A DNA stretch of 20,469 nt from a virus. Below are positions 6,451 to 14,136 of this stretch, piece after piece (the first letter of the stretch is position 1; each line of letters opens with the position of its first letter). Both the position numbers and the translations under genes were made by a program. The notes under the pieces were generated by a model. The model was not told where the DNA came from and did no database searches. It saw nothing but the letters and a program-made list of their open reading frames with translations. The stretch covers positions 1-20,469 of the IMG/VR virus record IMGVR_UViG_3300030616_000091, one strand, 5' to 3'.

Positions 6451-6784
6451 GTCGGTTCAAGTACCAGGTTGTCCACTTTGTGATATGTTCATTAAATTGA
6501 ACATAAAAACAAAGTTATATTATCCAGAGAAAGATAAGATACAAGATCAAGATGATTTCGTGATTGTGGAATGTCAAACTTGTCACGTTCCTATGGTAGT
6601 GGTATCAGATCATACTACTGAAATTGGAAGGGAACAATGGGGAAGGATTCTCTATAGATGTAGGGAATTGTTTGGTAATGGAATAAAATTAAGAACCCAT
6701 AGAAGATATATAAAAGACCATTGGCATGCTCACATAACAAGCATAACCAAAGATATTAAAAAATTAGAAGATTTAAATAAGTAA
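6437..6784 (+). CDS. HIT-like small protein with zinc-binding CxxC pairs
   Basis: The 115-aa product has CPLC (12-15) and CQTC (46-49), enough for one zinc site. It ends with DHWHAHI, an H-x-H-x-H triad at 95-99 like the HIT nucleotide-hydrolase signature. The middle (FVIVECQTCHVPMVVVSDH) also resembles the central strands of HIT proteins. If it is HIT-like, the activity would be hydrolysis or transfer of nucleotide phosphates, but the triad's last hydrophobic pair is only partly visible. It overlaps the preceding small zinc gene and ends just before the late motif at 6785. Alternative: a structural zinc protein whose His triad binds metal. Confidence 0.6.
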   Translation: MKGCKSVQVPGCPLCDMFIKLNIKTKLYYPEKDKIQDQDDFVIVECQTCHVPMVVVSDHTTEIGREQWGRILYRCRELFGNGIKLRTHRRYIKDHWHAHITSITKDIKKLEDLNK

Positions 6785-6796
6785 ATGTTATAATGT
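6785..6796 (+). promoter_or_regulatory. Late-gene motif copy 2 (exact ATGTTATAATGT)
   Basis: It begins directly after the TAA stop of the upstream gene and ends 25 nt before the capsid protein 1 ATG. No Shine-Dalgarno site lies in those 25 nt, which fits initiation close to the start codon. Confidence 0.55.
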
Positions 6797-6821
6797 CGAT
6801 ATATATAATAATAAAATAAAT

Positions 6822-7766
6822 ATGTCAAGATTAGCAAAAATACTCGAATATACCTATGCAGGTAATTTGGAAAGGAAAAAACTAATAAATAGACCATCAT
6901 TTCCATATGATATCAAAGAACTTCTTATGAGTGAAGGAATGGAAGCAGATACAATATTAACCGAGGAATTACAAGGAGCACTAATAGATGGAGCAGAAAA
7001 GAGATCAGTAATAAGAAAAATATTGCCAATAATAAAAGTTAGTAAATATAAAGCAATTGTTCCTACCAATATATCACCTAGTGGAGTAGTAGGTCCAACA
7101 GCAGAAGGAGCAGTTCCAGCAAGTCTTGAAGGTTCATACTCATCAGGCTCATTATCTATTAATAAATATTCTACTAAAATAGGAATAACTAATGAAATGA
7201 TAGAGGATTGCCAATGGGACGTTATTGAATATCAAGTTAAAAGAGCAGGTGCTCTATTAGAAAACACATTAAATAAAGATGGCATGACAGAACTCTTAGA
7301 TGGACATAATGGTACATCTCCAGCTGATAAAGATCCAGCTAGTTCTCACTTTGAATTAGCAGACCTTGCAGATATAAAGAATACCCTTATGGATAAATAT
7401 TGGGGTGGTGGAGGATTATCATTTATAGGACATCCAGAGGCAATACAATTCTTACTAGATAGTGATGCATTGGCAGTAAACGTAGTTCCGAACCAAGGCG
7501 GACAATTACTTGGTGTTGATATTTATGAATTAAATACTCCTATAGGAAGTGCTACAAATTATTGGGATGCTACAGATGCTGCAAACCATTATTATGGAAT
7601 CGTTCTAGATACAGATAATTACGCTGTAATTGGTATGAGAGATGATATACATATAACAAAAGAAGTGAAGGATCCAATACATGACCTAACACAATTAATA
7701 GCTAGTATGAGATTTGATGTTAAGGTCATAAATAGTAAAGCAGCTGTTAGGATTTTAAGTAAGTGA
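6822..7766 (+). CDS. Major capsid protein paralog 1 (HK97 fold)
   Basis: The shell-forming protein of the head. The 314-aa product carries a typical HK97 N-arm (MSRLAKILEYTYAGN), an E-loop/P-domain region ending GITNEMIEDCQWDVIEYQVKR, and the usual C-terminal end KDPIHDLTQLIASMRFDVKV. It is clearly paralogous to the protein at 11341: the N-terminal 21 residues, the ITNEMIED motif, and the DPIHDL-x5-MR end are shared. It lacks an ~11-residue N-terminal insertion present in that paralog and has a GGGGL loop of its own. Both may build one shell, or one may be a minor or alternative capsid protein. Start chosen at the ATG matching the paralog. Confidence 0.85.
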   Translation: MSRLAKILEYTYAGNLERKKLINRPSFPYDIKELLMSEGMEADTILTEELQGALIDGAEKRSVIRKILPIIKVSKYKAIVPTNISPSGVVGPTAEGAVPASLEGSYSSGSLSINKYSTKIGITNEMIEDCQWDVIEYQVKRAGALLENTLNKDGMTELLDGHNGTSPADKDPASSHFELADLADIKNTLMDKYWGGGGLSFIGHPEAIQFLLDSDALAVNVVPNQGGQLLGVDIYELNTPIGSATNYWDATDAANHYYGIVLDTDNYAVIGMRDDIHITKEVKDPIHDLTQLIASMRFDVKVINSKAAVRILSK

Positions 7767-7791
7767 TGATTTAATAAATAGAGAGATAATA

Positions 7792-8637
7792 ATGGTAGAA
7801 ATAACAGGCTATGATAGAGAAGACGAATCTAGTATGAGAGGAGTTGAAACGTGTGACTTTGATGATTATTACGGTTTACTAACTATAGATGTACCATACT
7901 CAGCACATATGAGATGGCATCGGAACAGAAAGATGGTTGAAGGACAAAATTACCTTATAGGTAGTACTATTGAAGATATTAGTAATTTCAACCAAAATAA
8001 CAATTACGCAGAACCTTTAACTGCCATAGGTGGATTTAAGATATCGTCAACAAGTTCACTTGATACTGACCCAAGTGGTTCTGGTATTAATGCAGTTAGG
8101 ATAAGTTACCTAGACGCAAACTGGAATGAGGCAACTTGTGATGTTGCTCTTAGTGGTACAAAACAAGTAACTGTTCCTAATAGTATGCTTAGAGTAAATA
8201 AACTTGAAGCTGTTAGGGTAAGTACTAGTGCATGCAGAGCAGTTGGAAATATAACTCTTGCTAGTGGAGGTACTCCTTATTTAAGAATATCCGCTGGTGA
8301 AACAAAGTCATATGGTGGATACTATTACGTACCTACTGGACAAGTATTTATAATAACTGATTGGAATTGTTATCCATTGAAAGGTAGCACAGCTGACTTC
8401 TCATTTGAATTAGTCAAGGAAACCAAAAAAACATATAATGGTAAAACATACACATCAGAAAGAAGTAGACACATTGGAGATACTGTAGCAACTTATACTG
8501 TGTTTAACATACCTCCAATTAGTATGCCACATATGGTAGAGGGATGTTGTAGAGTCAGAATTAGAGGACAATCTCAAGCTGGTGGTGGATCAGGTGGTGC
8601 TTGGTTAAGAGGATATTTAGTTGATAGACATGTGTGA
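7792..8637 (+). CDS. Beta-rich virion protein (head fibre or decoration candidate)
   Basis: The 281-aa product is Gly/Ser/Thr/Tyr-rich and predicted almost all beta. Residues about 99-165 (INAVRISYLDANWNEATCDV, then a TVPNSMLRVNKLEAVRV strand pair and VGNITLASGG) match a pattern common in phage structural proteins: a beta sandwich handling a change of value against a reference. The end has a Gly-rich loop (AGGGSGGAW). No enzyme motif is seen. It lies 25 nt after capsid protein 1 and is probably translated from the same message. Likely on the capsid surface; the exact role is inferred. Confidence 0.6.
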   Translation: MVEITGYDREDESSMRGVETCDFDDYYGLLTIDVPYSAHMRWHRNRKMVEGQNYLIGSTIEDISNFNQNNNYAEPLTAIGGFKISSTSSLDTDPSGSGINAVRISYLDANWNEATCDVALSGTKQVTVPNSMLRVNKLEAVRVSTSACRAVGNITLASGGTPYLRISAGETKSYGGYYYVPTGQVFIITDWNCYPLKGSTADFSFELVKETKKTYNGKTYTSERSRHIGDTVATYTVFNIPPISMPHMVEGCCRVRIRGQSQAGGGSGGAWLRGYLVDRHV

Positions 8638-9070
8638 TTGGATGGTCAATAATAACTTAAAGAAACTCGAAGAGATAACGGAAAGACTCAGTAGTAGTAT
8701 AGATGATCCATCCCATCCAAGTTCAATTTATTCATCAATGTGTACATTTCTTGATACACTAAAAACGAGTATATGTATTGTTAGAAATGACAAGATAGTA
8801 CTCTTTATGAATAAATATCTTCAAAAGAGACTTCATAAATGTACTGGATATTCTCCAAATGATTTTCAATTTAAAAAGTGTATAGGATGTAGTGATGTAG
8901 GATGTCCAATAAAAGATAAATGTGAAGGAATTTGGAACGATAGTAAAGTTAGAGTATTTAATAATGTTGCAGCTCCAGTGACTAAGAAGAATTTTAATGT
9001 TGTTGTAATACCATTAAAATATAATTGTACTAAAGCTATAATAGAGATATGGGACTTAGATGACGACTAA
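8630..9070 (+). CDS. PAS-like protein with Cys-rich insert
   Basis: The 146-aa product (ATG at 8630, overlapping the previous stop by 8 nt; a TTG at 8621 would add three residues) begins with a helix (NLKKLEEITERL), then a PAS-type core: strand SICIVRNDKIVLFMN (47-61), a loop with KCIGCSDVGCPIKDKCEG (83-100; C84, C87, C92, C98), and paired strands KVRVFNNVAAPV and NVVVIPLKYN, ending IIEIWDL. PAS domains with this C-x2-C-x4-CP insertion in archaeal and bacterial sensors are thought to bind metal or respond to redox. No kinase or output domain is attached. It is unusual in the middle of capsid genes. A structural role of a PAS fold is the alternative. Confidence 0.6.
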   Translation: MCDWMVNNNLKKLEEITERLSSSIDDPSHPSSIYSSMCTFLDTLKTSICIVRNDKIVLFMNKYLQKRLHKCTGYSPNDFQFKKCIGCSDVGCPIKDKCEGIWNDSKVRVFNNVAAPVTKKNFNVVVIPLKYNCTKAIIEIWDLDDD

Positions 9071-9290
9071 TGACAATGGCTGGAAAGAGTGGAGCAAGTA
9101 TGTCCTAGCTGAACTAAAGTCTCTTAACAACAAATATGAGAATATCAACAAGATATTAACAAACCATCTTATGCATACACAAGAGAGACTAACTGTGTTA
9201 GAAACAAGCTTAAGGAATTGGAAATACTTTGTTGGACTTATGGTAACCATATTAGGATTAATAATTGCAATATCAGGATTGATTAGATAA
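9060..9290 (+). CDS. XhlA-like membrane protein (coiled coil plus C-terminal TM)
   Basis: The 76-aa product has an amphipathic coiled-coil (about residues 8-52) and one strong hydrophobic segment (56-75) ending LIR. This is the layout of XhlA/hemolysin-type accessory lysis proteins and of some tail or baseplate anchors. It overlaps the upstream gene by 11 nt and its stop shares one base with the next start (TAATG), so translation is probably coupled. A membrane role in lysis with the two-TM proteins at 2135 and 2444 is possible but unproven. Confidence 0.6.
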   Translation: MTTNDNGWKEWSKYVLAELKSLNNKYENINKILTNHLMHTQERLTVLETSLRNWKYFVGLMVTILGLIIAISGLIR

Positions 9291-10801
9291 TGCCGCAACC
9301 ACCTAAAAAAGATGAAAGTAAATCTGACTTTATGAAAAGATGTATCCCTACATATATAAATGAGGGATATCCTAAAGATCAGTCAACAGCTATGTGTTAC
9401 AGTATGTGGAGAAAAAAACATCCAGAGGACAAGAAAAAGGCCAGAGGTGATGGCCAAGGTCAAGATGGAGATAGACAAGGAGATGGAGGAGCAGATATCT
9501 GTGTGTGTCCAGAATGTGGATATGAGACAGAACATGATAAAGGAACTCCTTGTAATGAAATGACTTGTCCTGAGTGTGGGTCTAATCTTGTTGGAAAAGA
9601 TAAAGAGGAAAGTATGTCATTAAAGAATATTGACTTTAGTAATTTAACAGTTACACTAGATGAAGCTGTAAAGGCTTTATATATAATGGCTAATCCAAAA
9701 ACATTAGAAATAGAATCACCAAAAAGACACATTCATATAGATTTACTAGGTAACATAAAGATCATAGATAAATCTGATAGTAGAAAAATAATAGCTGGTT
9801 ATGCATCATTAGCTGTAATAGATACAGAAAATGAATATATACCAGTAAAAGTTCTACAAGAAGGACTCAACACACTAATGAAAGATGAATCCTATTCAAA
9901 TATAATGATTGTTCATAAGAACATACAAATAGGTAAGATACTAAAAGAATACGAAGAATTAAAAACCCATGTAGATGACAAAGGACTATTTATAGTTGCT
10001 GAGATAAGAGATGACTTAGAGATAGCAAAAGCTACATGGATAAAGATTGAAGAAGGTGAGATACGAGGATTCTCAATAGGTGGTGAGATTATAGAAGACC
10101 ATGAAGAATGTGGAGACGATGGATGTATAAAGGTAATAGATAAAATTAATCTATTTGAGATTTCAGTCTGCTCTAATCCTGTCAATAAGGATTCAGGCTT
10201 TGAAATAATTAATAAATGTGATGTGGATATGTTAGATAATAATATTGATAAGATGAAAAAATCCAAAAAGGATGAACCAGAAGTCGAGGAGAAATCAAAA
10301 GATGAAGACTGTAAAGACTGCGACCCAAAAGAGCTAGAAGAGCCACAAGAAGAAATTGAAGAAGAGGTAAAGACCAACGAAGAGCCAGAATTACCAAAAG
10401 AAGAATTACTAAGTAAATCTGATATTATAGAAACAATCAGAGAAACAATTACAGAAACCCTTAAAGCAATACACGAAAAAGAATTACAAGAGAAAGAGGA
10501 CGATGATGAAGATGATGACGATGAAGAACCAGTAGAGGTTGAACCAGTTGAAGAAGAAAAAGTCGAAGAGAAATCAGAGAAGGTAGAAGAGACAGATGAA
10601 GAATTAGAAATGGCAGTTAAAGCCAGAGACGAAGCAATAGAAGGTTTCAGAGACGAGATTAAAAAACTCAAAGAACAAGTTAAAAAATTAGAAGAAACCG
10701 AAGAAGTGCCAAAGACATCTGTTGAAGAGAAAGAACCTTCATATGAAAAAGATTCTGGTATTATCATAGATAAACGTCATGGTCGCATATATAAACAGTA
10801 A
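9290..10801 (+). CDS. Protease 2 fused to zinc ribbon and acidic scaffold-like tail
   Basis: A 503-aa multi-part head protein. Residues 13-46 form a small Cys-containing segment ([13 protein letters not shown]...[11 protein letters not shown]) seen at the start of some phage protease-scaffold proteins. Residues 71-100 are a zinc ribbon (CPEC at 73 and 93, with extra C71 and C88). Residues about 165-310 resemble an S78-type prohead protease: [17 protein letters not shown]209 in MIVHKN, S262 in RGFSIGGEI (53 residues apart), then [12 protein letters not shown]. From about 315 to 480 the chain is Glu/Lys/Asp-rich with a coiled-coil ([20 protein letters not shown]), a scaffold-like tail. The gene precedes decoration and capsid 2 genes. 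Self-cleavage to release scaffold is expected from the family. Confidence 0.75.
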   Translation: MPQPPKKDESKSDFMKRCIPTYINEGYPKDQSTAMCYSMWRKKHPEDKKKARGDGQGQDGDRQGDGGADICVCPECGYETEHDKGTPCNEMTCPECGSNLVGKDKEESMSLKNIDFSNLTVTLDEAVKALYIMANPKTLEIESPKRHIHIDLLGNIKIIDKSDSRKIIAGYASLAVIDTENEYIPVKVLQEGLNTLMKDESYSNIMIVHKNIQIGKILKEYEELKTHVDDKGLFIVAEIRDDLEIAKATWIKIEEGEIRGFSIGGEIIEDHEECGDDGCIKVIDKINLFEISVCSNPVNKDSGFEIINKCDVDMLDNNIDKMKKSKKDEPEVEEKSKDEDCKDCDPKELEEPQEEIEEEVKTNEEPELPKEELLSKSDIIETIRETITETLKAIHEKELQEKEDDDEDDDDEEPVEVEPVEEEKVEEKSEKVEETDEELEMAVKARDEAIEGFRDEIKKLKEQVKKLEETEEVPKTSVEEKEPSYEKDSGIIIDKRHGRIYKQ

Positions 10802-10823
10802 TTTATCTAATGTGATGTTTTTA

Positions 10824-10837
10824 TTTATTTAAATAAA
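10824..10837. promoter_or_regulatory. 14-bp palindrome in the decoration-gene leader
   Basis: TTTATTTAAATAAA is a perfect palindrome between the protease 2 stop and the decoration protein, following a TAATGTGATGTTTTTA stretch that loosely resembles the late motif. The next gene has its own Shine-Dalgarno site (GGAGTGAT). It could be part of a promoter or a weak stem; being all A/T it carries modest evidence. Confidence 0.3.
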
Positions 10838-10862
10838 GTCTTAAATAATTGGAGTGATAAAT

Positions 10863-11273
10863 ATGGCAATGACATTTACGGCAATAGCTCAAGACCCAGT
10901 TCTTGTAGAAGAAGGAACATTTGCTATGAACTATCTTTGTTCTGGAATTATATATGCTGGGTGTGCAGTGTGTTGTACAGGTGCCACTGAAGCAGTTAGA
11001 GCACAACTTGGTTCACCAGGATGCCCATTACCAACTCATAGAAATGGGTTTGTTGGAGTAGCTGCCTACGATGGAACTCACGGATATAAAATAGCAGTTT
11101 ATGGTCCAGGAAACAAAGTAAGAGTTCGAGCTTCTGGTGCAATCGTTAAAGGACAAGCAATAAGACCAGTTTCTAAAGGGTTCTTCAAGGTAGCAAGGCC
11201 GCCATCAGGTTCTTTTGCAGTAGCATTAGAAAATATAGCTGACGGTGGATACGGCAAAGTTCTACTAGTCTAA
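10863..11273 (+). CDS. Capsid decoration/stabilisation protein (DUF2190-like)
   Basis: The 136-aa product begins MAMTFTAIAQDPVLVEEGTF and is a Gly/Val/Ala-rich beta protein. Its later pattern FVGVAAYDG...YKIAVYGPGNKVRVRASGAIVKGQAI...SGSFAVALENIADGGYGKVLLV is characteristic of small head-decoration proteins that sit next to the major capsid gene. Four Cys (CAVCC region and CP) are odd for this family. The ATG at 10863 is chosen because GGAGTGAT (10851-10858) lies at ribosome-binding distance; the in-frame GTG at 10854 is part of that site. Followed by capsid protein 2. Confidence 0.65.
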   Translation: MAMTFTAIAQDPVLVEEGTFAMNYLCSGIIYAGCAVCCTGATEAVRAQLGSPGCPLPTHRNGFVGVAAYDGTHGYKIAVYGPGNKVRVRASGAIVKGQAIRPVSKGFFKVARPPSGSFAVALENIADGGYGKVLLV

Positions 11274-11340
11274 TTACGTTCATTATTATAATGAAAACAT
11301 GTATGTCTATCTTATGTTTATAATAAATTAAGTGATTTGT

Positions 11341-12321
11341 ATGAGTAAACTAACAAAAATGCTGGAGTATGCCTATGCTGGTAACGTAGAGAGAAAGAAA
11401 TTAGCAAACAAAGAAAGCTTTAAGAAAACAGTACTAGATACATTACCAAGAGAAAGACGTGAATTACTTCTAAATGAGGGAATGGAATCAGACACATTAC
11501 TTCAAGAAGAGGTATATAGTACCATCGTAGAAGGATCAAAACCACTACAATGCGTAAGAAACGTATTTCCAATAATCAATACTAATACATATCAAGTACG
11601 TATCACAAAAGAAAGTGGTAACTTAGGTAAAGCTGTAGATGTAGCAGAAGGAGCTGCAATACCAATTGACACAGAAACATTCAGTACAGTTGACTTAGTA
11701 ATCAAAAAAGTTGGTACAAGACCAGTAATTACCAATGAAATGATTGAAGATGGTCTCTGGGATATGGTAGAATTCGAGTTGATGAGAGCTGGCCAAAAGA
11801 TTGAACACAAACTCAACTATGATGTAATCAATGAAGCAACTGATAAAACTACATATGCTGCAATATCTAACGTAAATGCAGGAGCTGCTTTTACATTAGC
11901 TAATGTACTTGAAGCAATTAAAGACATTCTTGACTATGATTATGTTCCAACAGATATGATCATGACTCCATTTGCTGAACACAATCTTATTAGTTCAAAT
12001 AACTTACTACAGGCTCATATGGCAGGTAGCGATGCTGCTTTAAGAAACTATGACCTAGGTAAGATATTCGGATTAAATCTACATAGATTAACAGTAGACG
12101 GATGGACAACTGGAACATATAAGTGGAATTCTGGAAACGACACAGCTAACGATGTACACGCATTAGTTTGTGACCCATCATACTGTTTCATCGGTATGAG
12201 AAGGGATATTACAGTAGAACAATACGATGACCCAATCCATGACCTTATAGGTATAGCTGCAACAATGAGATATGGTGTCAAGACAGTTCAACCAGAAAAA
12301 GCTTGTATCATAGAGCATTAA
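11341..12321 (+). CDS. Major capsid protein paralog 2 (HK97 fold)
   Basis: The 326-aa product is an HK97-type capsid protein: N-arm MSKLTKMLEYAYAGNVERKK, the segment VITNEMIEDGLWDMVEFELM, an A-domain with MIMTPFAEHNLI, and C-terminal YDDPIHDLIGIAATMRYGVK. The start is the ATG at 11341, not the in-frame GTG at 11332: the ATG reproduces the paralog's N-terminus at 6822 exactly and GTGAT upstream serves as ribosome binding site. It has an ~11-residue insertion near residue 30 (VLDTLPRERRE) absent from paralog 1. It stands as its own unit with the decoration gene, ended by a strong terminator, as expected for the most abundant virion protein. Confidence 0.9.
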   Translation: MSKLTKMLEYAYAGNVERKKLANKESFKKTVLDTLPRERRELLLNEGMESDTLLQEEVYSTIVEGSKPLQCVRNVFPIINTNTYQVRITKESGNLGKAVDVAEGAAIPIDTETFSTVDLVIKKVGTRPVITNEMIEDGLWDMVEFELMRAGQKIEHKLNYDVINEATDKTTYAAISNVNAGAAFTLANVLEAIKDILDYDYVPTDMIMTPFAEHNLISSNNLLQAHMAGSDAALRNYDLGKIFGLNLHRLTVDGWTTGTYKWNSGNDTANDVHALVCDPSYCFIGMRRDITVEQYDDPIHDLIGIAATMRYGVKTVQPEKACIIEH

Positions 12322-12327
12322 ATAATT

Positions 12328-12364
12328 GATGGTATATTCGTAGAATATCCATCGTTATTTTTTT
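12328..12364 (+). terminator. Strong hairpin plus T7 terminator after capsid protein 2
   Basis: GATGGTATATTC (12328-12339) pairs with GAATATCCATC (12343-12353) through 11 Watson-Crick pairs with a single bulged T and a 3-nt loop. T7 follows at 12358-12364. It lies 7 nt after the capsid protein 2 stop and immediately before a copy of the late motif, so the connector genes need their own promoter. Confidence 0.8.
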
Positions 12365-12368
12365 ATGT

Positions 12369-12380
12369 ATGTCATAATGT
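12369..12380 (+). promoter_or_regulatory. Late-gene motif copy 3 (one mismatch)
   Basis: ATGTCATAATGT differs from the exact motif by one base. It lies directly downstream of the strong terminator and 27 nt before the next start codon. That is the best positional support for promoter function. Confidence 0.55.
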
Positions 12381-12407
12381 ATCTTATAATTATCTGGGGG
12401 TAGAATT

Positions 12408-12668
12408 ATGCTTCATGGTAGAGGAAATCAATATAAGCTAACTAAGGAATATGAAAAATTAAGAAGAAAAGGACTATTAGATAGAACAAAATTAACCACA
12501 GCAGAAAAGAGGCTTGTTGATATAAATGCATCAGGTCAAGGTGGTGGAAGAACTGACCCAGATAAGACATATATATTTGATAATATTCCAATTCCAGGCG
12601 AGGCAAGAAATCCTCGAAAGGTAGATAGAAGAAAAGTTCCTACATATGGATTAGGTGAAAATGAATAA
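12408..12668 (+). CDS. Hypothetical protein, 86 aa
   Basis: Not recognised. The product is basic and Gly/Arg/Lys-rich with no predicted membrane segment: an N-terminal helical part (KLTKEYEKLRRKGLL), a Gly-rich linker near residues 43-48 and a Pro-rich end (FDNIPIPGEARNPRKVDRRK). A TGGGGGTAG ribosome binding site lies before the ATG. Its stop overlaps the start of the connector gene (TAATG), so it belongs to the head-tail joining operon. Small basic proteins between capsid and connector genes are common and often unannotated. Confidence 0.7.
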   Translation: MLHGRGNQYKLTKEYEKLRRKGLLDRTKLTTAEKRLVDINASGQGGGRTDPDKTYIFDNIPIPGEARNPRKVDRRKVPTYGLGENE

Positions 12669-13081
12669 TGACAGACTTTAGTCCATCTCTAGTAAGAGAA
12701 TATGAAGTAAGAAATGCATTTACTCCTCCTTTATCTTATAATGATGTATCTAAAGCAGATATATTACTAAAGATAGAAGCGGTAGAAGATTATATTAAAT
12801 CAACATACTTTAATGATTCAATGCCTTCAGCTACTAAAGGTAGGATTCCAGCATTACTAATAGTAATGTCAAAGATAATAAAAGGGAATCCAGCACTAAT
12901 TAAGAAATATGGAATAGTAGAGTCTTTGGAATTAGGAGATTATAAAGTAACCTATGCTCACTCTGGAAGGGGAGAACATGTTACTGCTACTGAATCTGCT
13001 AAATCCTGGGAGCAAATGGCTGAAGATATGTTATTTGCTAGAGGAACAAGTAAGTGGCAACTAGTGAAAGCTAATGGCTAG
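12668..13081 (+). CDS. Head-tail connector adaptor candidate (gp6/gp15-like)
   Basis: The 137-aa product is mostly helical. ADILLKIEAVEDYIKSTYF (about 31-48) and ALLIVMSKIIKGNPALIKKYG (about 62-82) resemble the helical bundle of adaptor proteins that dock under the portal (HK97 gp6, SPP1 gp15 class), and WEQMAEDMLFARGTSKWQLV fits the C-terminal helix region. Sequence conservation in this class is low, so the call leans on position: first of a run of adaptor, stopper, completion and terminator genes. Overlaps both neighbours. Confidence 0.6.
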   Translation: MTDFSPSLVREYEVRNAFTPPLSYNDVSKADILLKIEAVEDYIKSTYFNDSMPSATKGRIPALLIVMSKIIKGNPALIKKYGIVESLELGDYKVTYAHSGRGEHVTATESAKSWEQMAEDMLFARGTSKWQLVKANG

Positions 13082-13334
13082 ATACAAGAGACCGAGTAAA
13101 TTATATCCTAAAAATTGGAATAAGTTAAGGTTTGCTATATTTAATAGAGACAAATTTGTCTGCCAAATGTGTGGTGTTAAGTGTAAGATAGGACATGGTT
13201 GGAGAAGTCCACAATGTCATCACATAGTTCCAGTTAAGTATGGTGGAAATCACTCTTGGGATAATCTAACAACTCTATGTAAGAGATGTCATGAATTAGT
13301 ACATAAAGAATATTTGATCAAACATGGTAGATAG
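13074..13334 (+). CDS. HNH endonuclease
   Basis: The 86-aa product has the full HNH zinc finger: C30 and C33 (FVCQMCG), H49-H50 (QCHHIVP), N64 (SWDNLTTLC), C69 and C72 (CKRCH) and H73/H77. A basic N-terminus precedes it. Stand-alone HNH proteins next to terminase genes stimulate cos cleavage during packaging in HK97-type phages; here the gene is between connector genes, about 9 kb from terL, and overlaps both neighbours by 8-11 nt. It may be a packaging nuclease or a former homing endonuclease now in the operon. Confidence 0.85.
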   Translation: MARYKRPSKLYPKNWNKLRFAIFNRDKFVCQMCGVKCKIGHGWRSPQCHHIVPVKYGGNHSWDNLTTLCKRCHELVHKEYLIKHGR

Positions 13335-13650
13335 TGTATATGAGTCTTTACTCAATAGAACAGTTGCTAGGTATACAGAAACTACTAGTACCAATGCACT
13401 TGGTGAAGATGTAGTTACTATGACTTATAATGCATCTGGTATAAAGTGTAGGCTAGTACCTATAACAGCTGAACAAATAAAAGAATTACCAGGAGAATTT
13501 GAGGATGTTAAATTTACTGGATATTTTCTTAGCAGCCAAACACTAACTACTGATGATGAAATACACTATAATAGTGACACTTATAGAGTTAGAGAAGTTT
13601 ATGATGACTCAAGTGGATATGTTAGAAAAGCATTATTGAGTAAAAAATGA
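13324..13650 (+). CDS. Head closure/stopper protein (gp16 / gp7-like)
   Basis: The 108-aa product is a small beta-barrel type protein: the sequence RYTETTSTNALGEDVVTMTYNASGIKCRLVP and, later, TTDDEIHYNSDTYRVREVYDDSSGYVRKALLSKK follow the phage head-tail joining protein pattern (a D-x-I-x-Y-N/D-G-x-x-Y-x-V-x-x-V motif). It follows the adaptor candidate (with the HNH gene between) and precedes the completion protein, matching the HK97 and SPP1 order. Start overlaps the HNH gene; the stop overlaps the next ATG. Confidence 0.75.
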   Translation: MVDSVYESLLNRTVARYTETTSTNALGEDVVTMTYNASGIKCRLVPITAEQIKELPGEFEDVKFTGYFLSSQTLTTDDEIHYNSDTYRVREVYDDSSGYVRKALLSKK

Positions 13651-14132
13651 TTAAAATAACTGGACTTAATCCTACATTACGTAGACTAGCTAAAATCCAA
13701 GCTGGAATAGATCCTATAATAGATGAATCTATGAAACTACTAATGGAAGATGTAGTAGACCAAGCAATGGAAAACTTGAGAAATAGATTAATGGGAACAA
13801 GTACCACTAGAGGAGATGAAAAGACTCACATAAAACTAGCTGATAATTTAGATCTATGGGAATATGAAGAGATAAAAGCTGGTGGAGTTGGATTTCATCA
13901 ATTTAAGTTATGGAATAGATCAGACCACGCTGCACCAGTAGAATGTGGTTCTAGAACACCAATATTACCAAAAGGAGACTTTCTATATCTAGGTAATAAT
14001 ATAAGAGTTAAGGAAGTAAAAGGGCAAGAGCCAAAACACTTTCTTGGAGATGCTCTTTATTATCAAAGAGATAGATGGGCAAAGAATTTAGCTAGATACA
14101 CTAGAACTAGAATTAATTCTCTAATAAGGTGA
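13647..14132 (+). CDS. Neck/tail completion protein (HK97 gp10-like)
   Basis: The 161-aa product has a helical N-terminal half (LRRLAKIQAGIDPIIDESMK), a central charged loop, and the family signature DHAAPVECGSRTPI (about 92-105) followed near the end by KGQEPKHFLGDALYYQRDRW. That is the Y-A-x-x-V-E-x-G-T plus P-F-L-x-x-A pattern of HK97 gp10-type proteins. It fits between stopper and tail terminator. Start ATGA overlaps the upstream stop. Confidence 0.75.
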   Translation: MIKITGLNPTLRRLAKIQAGIDPIIDESMKLLMEDVVDQAMENLRNRLMGTSTTRGDEKTHIKLADNLDLWEYEEIKAGGVGFHQFKLWNRSDHAAPVECGSRTPILPKGDFLYLGNNIRVKEVKGQEPKHFLGDALYYQRDRWAKNLARYTRTRINSLIR

Positions 14133-14136
14133 TATA

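Noticed and set aside
9913-10767. 284-codon minus-strand open frame, very Ser-rich
   Set aside because: It is the mirror of the Glu/Lys-rich scaffold tail of protease 2 (GAA/GAG read in reverse gives TCT-type codons); no promoter or ribosome binding site.
10854-10862. GTG start for the decoration protein
   Set aside because: This GTG is part of the GGAGTGAT ribosome binding site of the ATG at 10863.
11332-11340. GTG start three codons upstream for capsid protein 2
   Set aside because: The ATG at 11341 reproduces the N-terminus of the paralog at 6822, and GTGAT fits as its ribosome binding site.
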